A stretch of 64,000 nt of DNA from an uncultured Aequorivita sp. (GTDB taxonomy: Bacteria > Bacteroidota > Bacteroidia > Flavobacteriales > Flavobacteriaceae): NCBI GenBank assembly GCA_937125455.1, contig CAKZLK010000061.1, positions 1 through 64,000 of the forward strand, given 5' to 3'. The notes below the pieces were generated by a model. It worked only from the letters and a program-made list of their open reading frames with translations. It searched no databases and was not told the DNA's origin. Below are positions 8,570 through 16,832 of this stretch, piece after piece (positions within the stretch are counted from its first letter, which is position 1; the number at the start of each line of letters is the position of its first letter). The position numbers were made by a program, and so were the translations under genes.

Positions 8570-8870
8570 AGTATAGGGTGTTACAGGGTTCGGGATTGCT
8601 TTTTTTAGTGCTGTTTAAGTCACTAAAGATATTGATAATATCCATTACATTTAATCTGACATGCATCATTATTCTCTGTTTTGGCTTGGGTATACTTTGG
8701 TGCTTATGATTGTTTTTCAACTCTTTGTTTATTCAAAAGAACTTTGGAAGGGAAGCGTTTTGAAAGTATTGTTCATATACTTTTTTCGTTGCTTTAGGTT
8801 TATTTTACTGTGGTTTTTATGATTATTGGATTGTTGGATTTTTGGAAATCCACCTTCCCCTATTAATTTA
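8570..8870. other. Intergenic region, no gene seen
   Basis: About 300 bp between the divergently placed DUF4412 gene start and the 3' end of the histidine kinase gene. It is AT-rich; a short minus-strand open frame (8,505-8,720) has no protein-like features. No terminator hairpin is evident. Confidence 0.5.
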
Positions 8871-10214
8871 CTAAAACAAAAGGCTGATTACCGTACCAGT
8901 TCCCTCGGCGCTTTTAATTTGAATTCTGCCTTTATGCAGAAGCATAATCTGTTTACTTAAACTCAAGCCAATTCCACTTCCCGTTTTCTTGGTGCTGAAA
9001 AAGGGCACAAAAACACTGTCCTTAATTTCATCAGGGATGCCCTTGCCATTGTCTGAAACACGTATAATTACTTTGCCATTTATCTTTTTATTGGCCGATA
9101 TTTGAATTTTTGCATCGGCAACCTCTTGGCAGGCCTCCATTGCATTAAGTAGCAAATTGATTAAAACCTGTTCAATTAAATAGCTGTCAATATTTATCTG
9201 CAAATCTGGGTTTTCAAGGAGAAACTCAATCTTAATATTCGAATTTTCAATAGAGGGTTGCATCAAGGTTTGGATGTTTTCGAAGAGCTCCCCTATTCTC
9301 ACGTTGGCAAGGTTTAGCTGGGTTACTTTATTGAGGCTTCGGTAGGTTTTTGCAAATTTCAGCAAACCTTCACTACGCCTTTTAATCGATTTGATACCCG
9401 AATTCAGGTCCTCAATATTCAGTGGATTGGTTTCGGGATCATCCAAGTTGTTTTGGATTTCATTTTCCAAAGTTTCTGCAAGGGAAGAAATAGGCGCTAT
9501 GCTGTTCATAATTTCGTGGGTCATCACGCTTAGCAGTTTTTTCCAGGCTTCAGATTCGTTTTGACTTAACGTTTCCTCAATATTCTGCAAAACGATTAGT
9601 TTGAAGGAATTGGTTTCCATTTCAAAAACCGTATCGGAAATTAGCACATTCAAGGTTTCCTGTTTCATTTCCAGCGTTACCGAAGCAGTTGTGGAATGAT
9701 AGGTTTCAAAAAGTTCGTCGTAAAGCTGGGGATGTCTTTTTTCTACAAAACTTATATTTTTAAAGGAAGGGAAATCCAGTGTTTTCATAATAGAGTCGTT
9801 TGCCCAAAGCACTTCGCCACTTTCAACATTATAGGCAATGATGCCAATATTAACCATTTCCAGTATTTTCTGAAGGTACAGGAACTGTGCTTGGCGTTCA
9901 CTATCAATGCTTTTAATGGTTTTGTTTACCAAATTAAATCCTTTGTGCAACTCCCGAATGTCCTGAGATCCATGCGCTTCTGAAAACCATCTGGAAAAAT
10001 CGCGATACTTAACCGATTCAAAAAAATCGTCCATGGCCACAAAACGCTTTATTAAAAAGCGGTACAATTGAAAGACTGAAAAAACTGAAAGTAAAATGCC
10101 TATGACTAAGGCAAAGGTATTTGGCAAAACAATTCCAAAGGCAAGAATGGTAAGGGAAATGAGTAATCCCAATACACGAATTGAAAGCGAAAACCTGTAG
10201 CCTTTATAGTTCAT
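8871..10214 (-). CDS. NtrY-like sensor histidine kinase
   Basis: The N-terminus has two transmembrane helices (~12-50: SIRVLGLLISLTILAFG and FALVIGILLSVFSVFQLYRF). A PAS-like region follows, then the DHp box MTHEIMNSIAPISSLAETLE, N-box LLNAMEA, G1 SDNGKGIPD and G2 GSGIGLSLSK. The start at ATG 10,214 overlaps the end of the response regulator gene by 11 bp, so the pair is translationally coupled; an in-frame start at 10,244 would overlap more. It presumably phosphorylates the sigma-54 activator encoded upstream and senses a membrane or drug signal linked to the divergent efflux operon. Confidence 0.88.
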   Translation of the reverse strand: MNYKGYRFSLSIRVLGLLISLTILAFGIVLPNTFALVIGILLSVFSVFQLYRFLIKRFVAMDDFFESVKYRDFSRWFSEAHGSQDIRELHKGFNLVNKTIKSIDSERQAQFLYLQKILEMVNIGIIAYNVESGEVLWANDSIMKTLDFPSFKNISFVEKRHPQLYDELFETYHSTTASVTLEMKQETLNVLISDTVFEMETNSFKLIVLQNIEETLSQNESEAWKKLLSVMTHEIMNSIAPISSLAETLENEIQNNLDDPETNPLNIEDLNSGIKSIKRRSEGLLKFAKTYRSLNKVTQLNLANVRIGELFENIQTLMQPSIENSNIKIEFLLENPDLQINIDSYLIEQVLINLLLNAMEACQEVADAKIQISANKKINGKVIIRVSDNGKGIPDEIKDSVFVPFFSTKKTGSGIGLSLSKQIMLLHKGRIQIKSAEGTGTVISLLF

Positions 10215-11547
10215 ATTTGTTGAGCCTGCGGTATAGTGCGGCACGGGTAATACCTAATTCCTTTGCAGATTTAGAGATGTTCCCTTTGTTTTTTTCTATT
10301 ACCGCAAGGATGGCGTTTTTTTCGATTGCGTCCAGATTTGTCTCTTTCTGTACGGTATTTATTTGCGGACTTTCGATAGCCGAAAAAATTAAATCGGACG
10401 CCGACAATGTCCGGTCTTCAGCCATAATTACGGTACGCTCCAAGGTATATTGGAGTTCACGTACGTTGCCCGAAAAGTGATGTTTCTTTAGTTTTTGGAT
10501 AAAATCGGGCTCCAAACTAAAACTTCCCTTGCTGTATTTTTCTGAATAGAAATTTATAAAATGGTGCGTAAGTAAGGTAATATCGGTACTTCGGTCACGT
10601 AGGGGCGGGATGGTCATATCAACCGTATTGATGCGGTAGATAAGATCTTTTCTAAATTTTTCCTCATCGGCTAGATCGCCCATGGATAAATTTGTGGCGC
10701 AAACTAAACGAATGTCAATGTTGATGGGCTGGTTGGCACCCAAAGGTGTTACCTGTCTATTTTGCAAAACGGTGAGCAATCGCGCTTGCTGGCGCAGGGA
10801 AATATTTCCTATTTCATCCAAAAATAGCGTTCCGCCATTTGCGGCTTCAAAACGGCCTTTGCGGTCTTCCCGAGCATCCGTGAATGCCCCCTTTTTATAC
10901 CCAAAAAGTTCACTTTCAAAAAGTGTTTCTGTGAGCGCGCCCACATCTACTTTCACAAAGGGCATGTTTTTGCGAAGGGAGTTCTCGTGAATGGCCTTGG
11001 CTATCAAATCCTTTCCAGTTCCATTTTCGCCTAAGATAAGTATGTTGGCATCTGTGGGGGCCACTTTTTTAAGTTTTACAAACACATCCTGCATGGGTTC
11101 GCTCTCCCCTATTATTTTGGTTTCCGAATTCAAGTTCAGTTTTTGACTTTTTGGAAGTTTCTTTTTTTCCACCAACTCGCGAACTGTTTCCAGTATTTTT
11201 TCGTTTTTCCAGGGTTTAACTATAAAATCGGAAGCACCTTGCTTCAAAGAACGTATCGCAAGATCAATATCGCCATAGGCGGTTATCAAAATAACATCCA
11301 CATTTGGGTCTTGCTTTTTGATTTTATTCAACCAAAATATCCCTTCGTTACCCGTATTTACAAGGCCATTAAAATTCATATCCAAAATTACCACATCAAA
11401 GGAATGGGACTGCATCAGGTTTTGGATGGTATTCGGGTTTTTATTGACCACCACTTCCTTCACTTTCGATTTAAGCAAAAGCCGAAGTGCAACGAGGACG
11501 TCCTCATCGTCGTCTATAACCAAAATGTTGGCATTGTGGAGAAGCAT
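10204..11547 (-). CDS. Sigma-54-dependent response regulator (NtrC family)
   Basis: A 447-residue regulator: receiver domain (residues ~1-125, phospho-acceptor in DVVILDMNFNG), AAA+ domain with Walker A GENGTGKDLIA and Walker B GGTLFLDEIGN, and a C-terminal Fis-type HTH (KSAKELGITRAALYRRLNKY). The sigma-54 contact loop reads GAFTDA instead of the textbook GAFTGA; I believe this variant recurs in Bacteroidota activators, but it is worth noting. It is encoded upstream of and overlapping its kinase. Divergence from the efflux operon and two dyads in the gap suggest that operon is the target. Confidence 0.92.
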   Translation of the reverse strand: MLLHNANILVIDDDEDVLVALRLLLKSKVKEVVVNKNPNTIQNLMQSHSFDVVILDMNFNGLVNTGNEGIFWLNKIKKQDPNVDVILITAYGDIDLAIRSLKQGASDFIVKPWKNEKILETVRELVEKKKLPKSQKLNLNSETKIIGESEPMQDVFVKLKKVAPTDANILILGENGTGKDLIAKAIHENSLRKNMPFVKVDVGALTETLFESELFGYKKGAFTDAREDRKGRFEAANGGTLFLDEIGNISLRQQARLLTVLQNRQVTPLGANQPINIDIRLVCATNLSMGDLADEEKFRKDLIYRINTVDMTIPPLRDRSTDITLLTHHFINFYSEKYSKGSFSLEPDFIQKLKKHHFSGNVRELQYTLERTVIMAEDRTLSASDLIFSAIESPQINTVQKETNLDAIEKNAILAVIEKNKGNISKSAKELGITRAALYRRLNKYEL

Positions 11548-11614
11548 AGTACAATATTAACAAATTATGAATTTAGAATCCAAAAAACGCCTTTCTTAAT
11601 TCTGACTTAACAAA

Positions 11615-11657
11615 AGTGTATCGGCAGCGAACACACAGTGTATCAAAAACGGACACT
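11615..11657. promoter_or_regulatory. Two tandem dyads, candidate enhancer sites for the NtrC-type regulator
   Basis: Two copies of the same dyad lie in the divergent gap. The first is AGTGT (11615-11619), N11, ACACA (11631-11635). The second is AGTGT (11637-11641), N11, ACACT (11653-11657), which is perfect. Both start AGTGTATC and are offset by exactly 22 bp, about two helical turns, so a protein would bind both on one DNA face. They are ~95-135 bp upstream of the adaptor gene start, typical of enhancer-binding protein sites. The sequence TTGGCATCATATTGAC at ~11709-11722 only approximates a -24/-12 element (spacing one base short). Confidence 0.5.
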
Positions 11658-11751
11658 CTTTATTTTAAAAATCTATTTAAATATCTGTTAAACAATACAT
11701 TAACTTTTTGGCATCATATTGACAAGCTATCCTATGAAAACAAATCACATT

Positions 11752-13002
11752 ATGGATATTCCTTTAGAAAAGAAACGATTTACAACCAAAAAGATCCTGC
11801 TTATAACAGGGATAACCCTTTTATTGGTTTTGATTGTTTTTGTAATTATCTCCTCCCTTGGCGGTTCAAAATTGAATGTTGAAAAAGAACGCATCAGTAT
11901 AAGTAGTGTTGAAAAAGGGGTTTTTCAAGAGAACATTCCTGTGAATGGAATAGTGCTTCCCATCACCACTATTTATTTAGACGCGCTTGAAGGCGGTCGT
12001 GTGGAGGAAAAATTTGTTGAGGACGGAACAATTCTAAAAAAAGGCGACCCCATTTTAAGACTTTCAAATACTGATCTTGAACTGAGTCTTGTAAATCAAG
12101 AAACCCAAGTATACAATCTGTTAACACAGATGCAGATTTCGCAAAACGCAGCAAGGCAAAACACTATCAACAAGCTAAACCAATATACCGATGTGGAAAG
12201 TGGTTTAATAGAAGCCAAAAGGATGTATGACCTCAACAAAAAGCTGTATGATAAAGACGCCATTGGGCGCCAAGATTTGGTGAAGGCAGAAAACGAATAC
12301 AATTATCAAAAGGAGCGTATGCAACTATCAAAGCAAATCCTGAAACAGGATTCCTTGGCTGTGAAACAGGAAAAGGGGCAAGTGCAAAGCAGTTACGCCC
12401 GCACCCAAAACGCTCTGGAATTGATGCGCAGAAAGGTGGCCGACTTAGTTGTAAAAGCTCCGGTTGATGGACAGCTCACTTCGCTGGATGCCGAAATTGG
12501 ACAATCCAAAAACAAAGGAGAACGCTTGGGGCAAATTGATGTATTGAGTGGGTTTAAGGTTCGTGCTGATATTGACGAACACTACATTTCTAGAATATAC
12601 AACGGTCAAACGGGGAGTTTCAGTTTTAATGAAAACACCTATAAACTTTCCATCAAGAAGGTTTATACCCAAGTTACCAATGGGCGTTTTCAAGTAGATA
12701 TGCAGTTTGAGGAAGCCGTGCCGGAAGGAATTCGTCGTGGACAGACCCTGCAGATACGTTTGGCATTGAGTGATGAAAAACAAGCGGTAATGATTCCCAA
12801 GGGAGGTTTTTTCCAACAAACTGGCGGCAACTGGATTTTTAAGATAAGTGAAGATGGCAATACCGCCTATAAAACCGAAATCACCCTAGGTAGCCAAAAC
12901 ACGGAATATTACGAAGTATTGAGTGGATTGGAACCCGGCGATAAAGTGATAACAAGTAGTTATAACAACTATGGCGATGTACAGGAATTGATTTTGAAAT
13001 AG
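11752..13002 (+). CDS. RND/MacA-type periplasmic adaptor (membrane fusion protein)
   Basis: An HlyD/MacA-family adaptor: one N-terminal membrane helix (LLITGITLLLVLIVFVIISS), a beta-barrel/lipoyl half (VNGIVLPITTIYLDALEGGR), a long coiled-coil hairpin (residues ~90-210), the second lipoyl half (VVKAPVDGQLTSLDAEIG) and a beta-barrel ending VITSSYNNYGDV. It links inner-membrane transporters to a TolC-type channel. The start at MDIPLEKK (11,752) is preferred because it matches the family start; ATG at 11,734 and TTG at 11,719 are in frame. First gene of the efflux operon. Confidence 0.85.
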   Translation: MDIPLEKKRFTTKKILLITGITLLLVLIVFVIISSLGGSKLNVEKERISISSVEKGVFQENIPVNGIVLPITTIYLDALEGGRVEEKFVEDGTILKKGDPILRLSNTDLELSLVNQETQVYNLLTQMQISQNAARQNTINKLNQYTDVESGLIEAKRMYDLNKKLYDKDAIGRQDLVKAENEYNYQKERMQLSKQILKQDSLAVKQEKGQVQSSYARTQNALELMRRKVADLVVKAPVDGQLTSLDAEIGQSKNKGERLGQIDVLSGFKVRADIDEHYISRIYNGQTGSFSFNENTYKLSIKKVYTQVTNGRFQVDMQFEEAVPEGIRRGQTLQIRLALSDEKQAVMIPKGGFFQQTGGNWIFKISEDGNTAYKTEITLGSQNTEYYEVLSGLEPGDKVITSSYNNYGDVQELILK

Positions 13003-13028
13003 CAGGTCAGCTGTCAGATGTCAGCCAT

Positions 13029-13099
13029 CAGCTCAGAGCTGAGAGCTGAAAGCTGAAGGCTGAAAGCTGAAGGCTGAAAGCTGAAAGCTGAAAGCTGAT
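13029..13099 (+). repeat. CTGAAAG heptanucleotide tandem array, left of S23 gene
   Basis: About nine imperfect 7-bp units (mostly GCTGAAA, some GCTGAAG, degenerate at the left end with GCTCAGA/GCTGAGA) lie between the adaptor stop and the 3' end of the inverted S23 gene. The right flank of that gene carries the same motif. Confidence 0.9.
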
Positions 13100-13102
13100 A
13101 AA

Positions 13103-13450
13103 TCATAGCTTCGAAGTATAATGATAAATCATTTTTCGGATTTCTATTATTTCCGAATGAAGTTCCTCAAAAACTTCTTCTGAAATGTAATTTAGATCTT
13201 TTGATAGAATTAATTGATATTGAATTTCTGAACATGAACCGGATGAAATATGCAGGAAATGAGAAAATTGTGGGTTGGTATTCCTTCCGCATCCTTCTGC
13301 AATATTTGTAGGAATAGATGAAGATGAGCGACGCATTTGACTGGATAAGCCAAATACCTCTTCCCGAGGAAAGGATTTTGTGATGCTGTAAACTTTTAAT
13401 GCAAAAAGATGACTGCGTTTCCAAATTTCAAGGTTCAAGAAGTTACGCAT
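13103..13450 (-). CDS. Four-helix-bundle protein, S23 / 23S rRNA intervening-sequence family
   Basis: A ~115-residue protein with the family hallmarks: LEIWKRSHLFALKVYSITKS near the start, FPREEVFGLSSQMRRSSSSI, then PTNIAEGCGR, and a C-terminal helix (EIIEIRKMIYHY). The family was first seen encoded in 23S rRNA intervening sequences and is now found as isolated genes; its molecular role is unclear. Here it is on the opposite strand inside an efflux operon and is bracketed by heptanucleotide arrays, which looks like a cassette insertion. The second ATG (13,450) fits the usual family start. Confidence 0.88.
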   Translation of the reverse strand: MRNFLNLEIWKRSHLFALKVYSITKSFPREEVFGLSSQMRRSSSSIPTNIAEGCGRNTNPQFSHFLHISSGSCSEIQYQLILSKDLNYISEEVFEELHSEIIEIRKMIYHYTSKL

Positions 13451-13494
13451 CATAAAGAATTAAAAATTAATAAAATAAATATAACAAAAACTCA

Positions 13495-13645
13495 GCAGTC
13501 AGTTGTAAGCTGATAACCGATAGCTGAAAGCTGACAACTGAAAGCTGAAAGCTGACAACTGAAAGCTGACAACTGAAAGCTGAAAGCTGAAAGCTCATAA
13601 CTGAAAGCTGACAACTGAAAGCTGAAAGCTGAAAGCTCATAACTC
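13495..13645 (+). repeat. CTGAAAG/CTGACAA heptanucleotide array, right of S23 gene
   Basis: About 20 units of 7 bp. CTGAAAG units alternate with CTGACAA and CTCATAA variants, giving a 14- to 28-bp higher-order period. The array fills the gap between the S23 gene start and the ABC ATPase start (13,658), and so occupies the likely ribosome-binding and leader region of that gene. Confidence 0.9.
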
Positions 13646-13657
13646 AAACATATAACT

Positions 13658-14353
13658 ATGATAACAATAACCGATTTAGAAAAATACTACGCCACCGAAG
13701 AGGTGCGCACGATTGCCTTGAATAAATTATCCTTCAAGGTAAGCGAAGGGGAATTTGTGGCAATAATGGGGCCTTCGGGCTGTGGCAAATCAACCTTGCT
13801 GAATATCCTTGGCCTATTGGACGATCCCGATGGGGGAAGCTTTGTTTTCAACGGAATAGAAGTCGCAGGTTTTAACGAGCGCAAACGCGCCGATCTTCGG
13901 AAGCATAATATTGGATTTGTTTTCCAAAGCTTTAACCTAATTGATGAGCTTACCGTTTTTGAAAATGTGGAACTCCCACTAATCTATACGGGCGTAAAAC
14001 CTGCCGAACGCAAAGCACGGGTGGATGCCGTTCTCGAAAAAATGCAGATTATGCACCGTAGGAAACACTTTCCGCAACAACTTTCAGGAGGGCAGCAACA
14101 ACGTGTGGCAGTTGCCCGCGCTGTGGTAAACAATCCAAAACTAATTCTTGCTGATGAGCCTACTGGAAACTTGGACAGCAGCAATGGAAACGAAGTAATG
14201 GATCTGTTGACGGAATTAAACGAAGCAGGCACTACCATCATTATGGTTACACACAGCGAGCACGATGCCAAATACAGTCACCGCATCATTCGGATGTTGG
14301 ATGGACAGAAGGTTACGGAAAACGTGCTCTCTGAATATGTGAGTAGTGAGTAG
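13658..14353 (+). CDS. ABC transporter ATP-binding protein (MacB/LolD type)
   Basis: A 231-residue ATPase: Walker A GPSGCGKST (~38-46), Q-loop FVFQSFNLIDELT, signature LSGGQQQR, Walker [14 protein letters not shown] and H-loop VTHSEH. It energises FtsX-like permeases rather than substrate-importing permeases. It sits second in the efflux operon after the S23 cassette. Its last two codons before the stop lie within a GTGAGTA heptamer array, so array length changes could alter only the extreme C-terminus. Confidence 0.92.
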   Translation: MITITDLEKYYATEEVRTIALNKLSFKVSEGEFVAIMGPSGCGKSTLLNILGLLDDPDGGSFVFNGIEVAGFNERKRADLRKHNIGFVFQSFNLIDELTVFENVELPLIYTGVKPAERKARVDAVLEKMQIMHRRKHFPQQLSGGQQQRVAVARAVVNNPKLILADEPTGNLDSSNGNEVMDLLTELNEAGTTIIMVTHSEHDAKYSHRIIRMLDGQKVTENVLSEYVSSE

Positions 14354-14387
14354 TGAGTAGTGAGTAGTGAGTAGTGAGTAGTGAGTA
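14339..14387 (+). repeat. Seven perfect GTGAGTA heptamers spanning a stop codon
   Basis: Seven exact copies of GTGAGTA. The stop codon of the upstream ATPase (TAG, 14351-14353) lies in the second unit. Because the unit contains out-of-phase TAG and TGA, the array closes every plus-strand frame. Confidence 0.97.
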
Positions 14388-14420
14388 AAATAAACATCAA
14401 ATAATCAAAAACGGACAGTC

Positions 14421-16781
14421 ATGTTAAGTAATTACTTCAAAATAGCAGTTAGAAATCTTTGGAAGTATAAAGGATATTCTTTTATCAATATTTTTGGCTT
14501 GGCCATTGGCATTACTTGTGCGAGCCTTATCCTTCTTTGGGTTGAAGATGAGGTGAATTTTGATCAATCCATTCCCGATAAAGAATTGGTTTTTAAAATT
14601 CCCACCAATCAAAAGTACGATGGGGAATGGCGAACTTTTTCTATTGCCACACCTGGCCCTTTAGCGGCTGCTCTAAAAGCAGAAATACCTGAAATCACAA
14701 AATCGGCACGCAAACGCGATCAAAGTTCTCTCTTCAGCGTGGGTGATAAGTCGATAAATAGCAAGGGCAGTTATGCCGATAAAGATCTCTTTGCCATTTT
14801 GGGACTTAACTTTATTGCGGGTAACGCTGAGACAGCTTTTGAAAACAAAAAATCAATTGTAATTACGCAAGAAATGGCTTCTATTCTTTTCGACAATAGC
14901 CGAGATGCTATCGGGAAGAACATCCAAGTGGACAAAGAAACGGAATACACCGTTACGGGAGTAATAAAAAATTTTCCAGAGAACACCAGCTATCCTTTTT
15001 CCTGGTTGGTTCCGTTTGAAAACTTTACCGATGGCAAAGAATGGACCAATGGTTATGGTTCAAATTTTACAGACACCTTTGTGAAATTAAAAGCTGGGGC
15101 AGCAGTTGAAAAGGTAAATGAAAAGGTAAAAGCTATAATTCCCGCCAAGACAGGTGATGATGACACTGAAGCGATTTTATTTTCAGCAAACGATTGGCAT
15201 TTACGAGCAGATTTTAAAAATGGTGAAATCAGTGGAGGTCGCATTGAATATGTTCGCTTATTTAGCTTTATAGCGCTTATTATCTTGCTTATTGCCTGCA
15301 TTAACTTTATGAATCTGTCCACCGCCCGAAGTGAAAAACGCGCCAATGAAGTGGGAATGCGCAAAGCTTTAGGCTCTGGTAAAAAGCAACTGATCTTTCA
15401 GTTTATCACTGAAGCCGTATTTACAGCTTTCCTTAGTGGATTAGTAAGTGTTTTGCTTTTGATAATATTGATTCCGCACTTTAATGCTTTGATTGGTAAA
15501 AATTTAAGTCTAGCACTTACCCAACCAATACATTTTCTTCCCTTAATTTTCATAACCCTAATTTGCGGTTTCTTTTCCGGGCTTTATCCTGCGTTTTACC
15601 TTTCTTCTTTTAAACCTATAGAAGTCCTTAAGGGAACTCGAAGACAGACAGGCGCGGCATCTTTTACCCGAAAAGGCCTAGTGGTTATTCAATTTTCGAT
15701 ATCGATCATTTTTATCATCAGTACCATCCTGGTATATCAACAGGTACAGCACGTTAAAAGCCGGGATTTGGGGATGGAAAAGGAAAATCTTATTGAAGTT
15801 CCTGCAGCAAATGGTAACGTGATTAAAAATTTTAAGTCTATTGAGCAAGAGCTTACATCTTCGGGATTAGTAGAAAGTGCAGCTTTGGTGAATTCGCAGA
15901 TTTTGTCTGGCGGCAATAATACTTCAAGAATAGAATGGCAAGGAAAACCAGAAAACCAAGATATTTTAATTTCTTACAGAACAGTCACCCCACAGTTTTT
16001 TAATACTGCAGGAATGAAAATAAAGGAAGGTAAAGGCTTTGGAAATTCTCAAGACGCAGATAGCACTAAGGTTTTAATTTCCGAATCCTTTGCGAAACTT
16101 ATGAATACAGATGATGCAATTGGAAAAACCATTAATTGGGGTGAACAAGTATTCACCATAAAAGGAGTAGTTAACGATTATTTATATGGGGATATGTATG
16201 GCACAAGCGATCCGGTTATCTTTTATCATCAAGCTGAAGGAGCTGATTATCTGTATATAAAACCAGCAACTGGAGTAGCTATAAACAAAACCCTGAAAGA
16301 AATAGAAAATGTTCTCAAAACACAAAACCCAGGCTTTCCATTTGAATACAGGTTTGTAGATGAAGCTTTTAATGAGCGTTTTAAAAGTGAACAGTTGGTT
16401 GGAAATTTATCCCAGATTTTTGCGCTTTTGGCCATTATCATTTCCTGCTTGGGGCTCTTCGGGTTATCTGCATATACTGCAGAGCAACGTAGAAAGGAAA
16501 TAGGCGTGCGCAAGGTGTTAGGCTCTAGCGTGCTGGGAATTGTACAACTCTTATCAATAGATTTTATGAAATTGGTCCTACTCGCCATTCTAATATCGGC
16601 ACCTATAGCTTGGTACGTTATGCAGAACTGGCTACAGGGGTTTGCGTACCGCATTGATATAAAATTATGGGTTTTTGCAATTGCTGGTTTAGCCGCTGTT
16701 TTTATCGCCTTGCTAACCGTAAGCTTTCAGGCAATCAAAGCAGCTTTAGCAAATCCTGTGAAAAGTTTGCGGACGGAGTAA
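14421..16781 (+). CDS. FtsX/MacB-type ABC permease
   Basis: A 786-residue permease with eight predicted helices in two halves. The first helix is in KGYSFINIFGLAIGITCASL and is followed by a large periplasmic MacB-PCD domain. Helices near 285 (FIALIILLIACINFMNLSTA) and 425 belong to the two halves, with a second periplasmic domain between 450 and 670. The C-terminus ends ANPVKSLRTE, typical of Bacteroidota members. Such permeases do not transport through a channel but transmit ATP-driven force to periplasmic partners. First of three paralogues in this operon. Confidence 0.9.
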   Translation: MLSNYFKIAVRNLWKYKGYSFINIFGLAIGITCASLILLWVEDEVNFDQSIPDKELVFKIPTNQKYDGEWRTFSIATPGPLAAALKAEIPEITKSARKRDQSSLFSVGDKSINSKGSYADKDLFAILGLNFIAGNAETAFENKKSIVITQEMASILFDNSRDAIGKNIQVDKETEYTVTGVIKNFPENTSYPFSWLVPFENFTDGKEWTNGYGSNFTDTFVKLKAGAAVEKVNEKVKAIIPAKTGDDDTEAILFSANDWHLRADFKNGEISGGRIEYVRLFSFIALIILLIACINFMNLSTARSEKRANEVGMRKALGSGKKQLIFQFITEAVFTAFLSGLVSVLLLIILIPHFNALIGKNLSLALTQPIHFLPLIFITLICGFFSGLYPAFYLSSFKPIEVLKGTRRQTGAASFTRKGLVVIQFSISIIFIISTILVYQQVQHVKSRDLGMEKENLIEVPAANGNVIKNFKSIEQELTSSGLVESAALVNSQILSGGNNTSRIEWQGKPENQDILISYRTVTPQFFNTAGMKIKEGKGFGNSQDADSTKVLISESFAKLMNTDDAIGKTINWGEQVFTIKGVVNDYLYGDMYGTSDPVIFYHQAEGADYLYIKPATGVAINKTLKEIENVLKTQNPGFPFEYRFVDEAFNERFKSEQLVGNLSQIFALLAIIISCLGLFGLSAYTAEQRRKEIGVRKVLGSSVLGIVQLLSIDFMKLVLLAILISAPIAWYVMQNWLQGFAYRIDIKLWVFAIAGLAAVFIALLTVSFQAIKAALANPVKSLRTE

Positions 16782-16832
16782 CGGTTATGGGTTGGAAATT
16801 TGAAGTTAGAAGTAAAATAAAGAGTTAAAAAT

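Noticed and set aside
9696..9983. Plus-strand open frame within the histidine kinase gene
   Set aside because: Shadow of the kinase coding sequence on the other strand.
11709..11722. Sigma-54 -24/-12 promoter
   Set aside because: GG to GA/GC spacing is 9 instead of 10 bp and the -12 element lacks GC, so it is mentioned only as an approximation.
13029..13645. CRISPR-like array
   Set aside because: Units are 7 bp without unique spacers; this is a short tandem repeat, and no cas genes are near.
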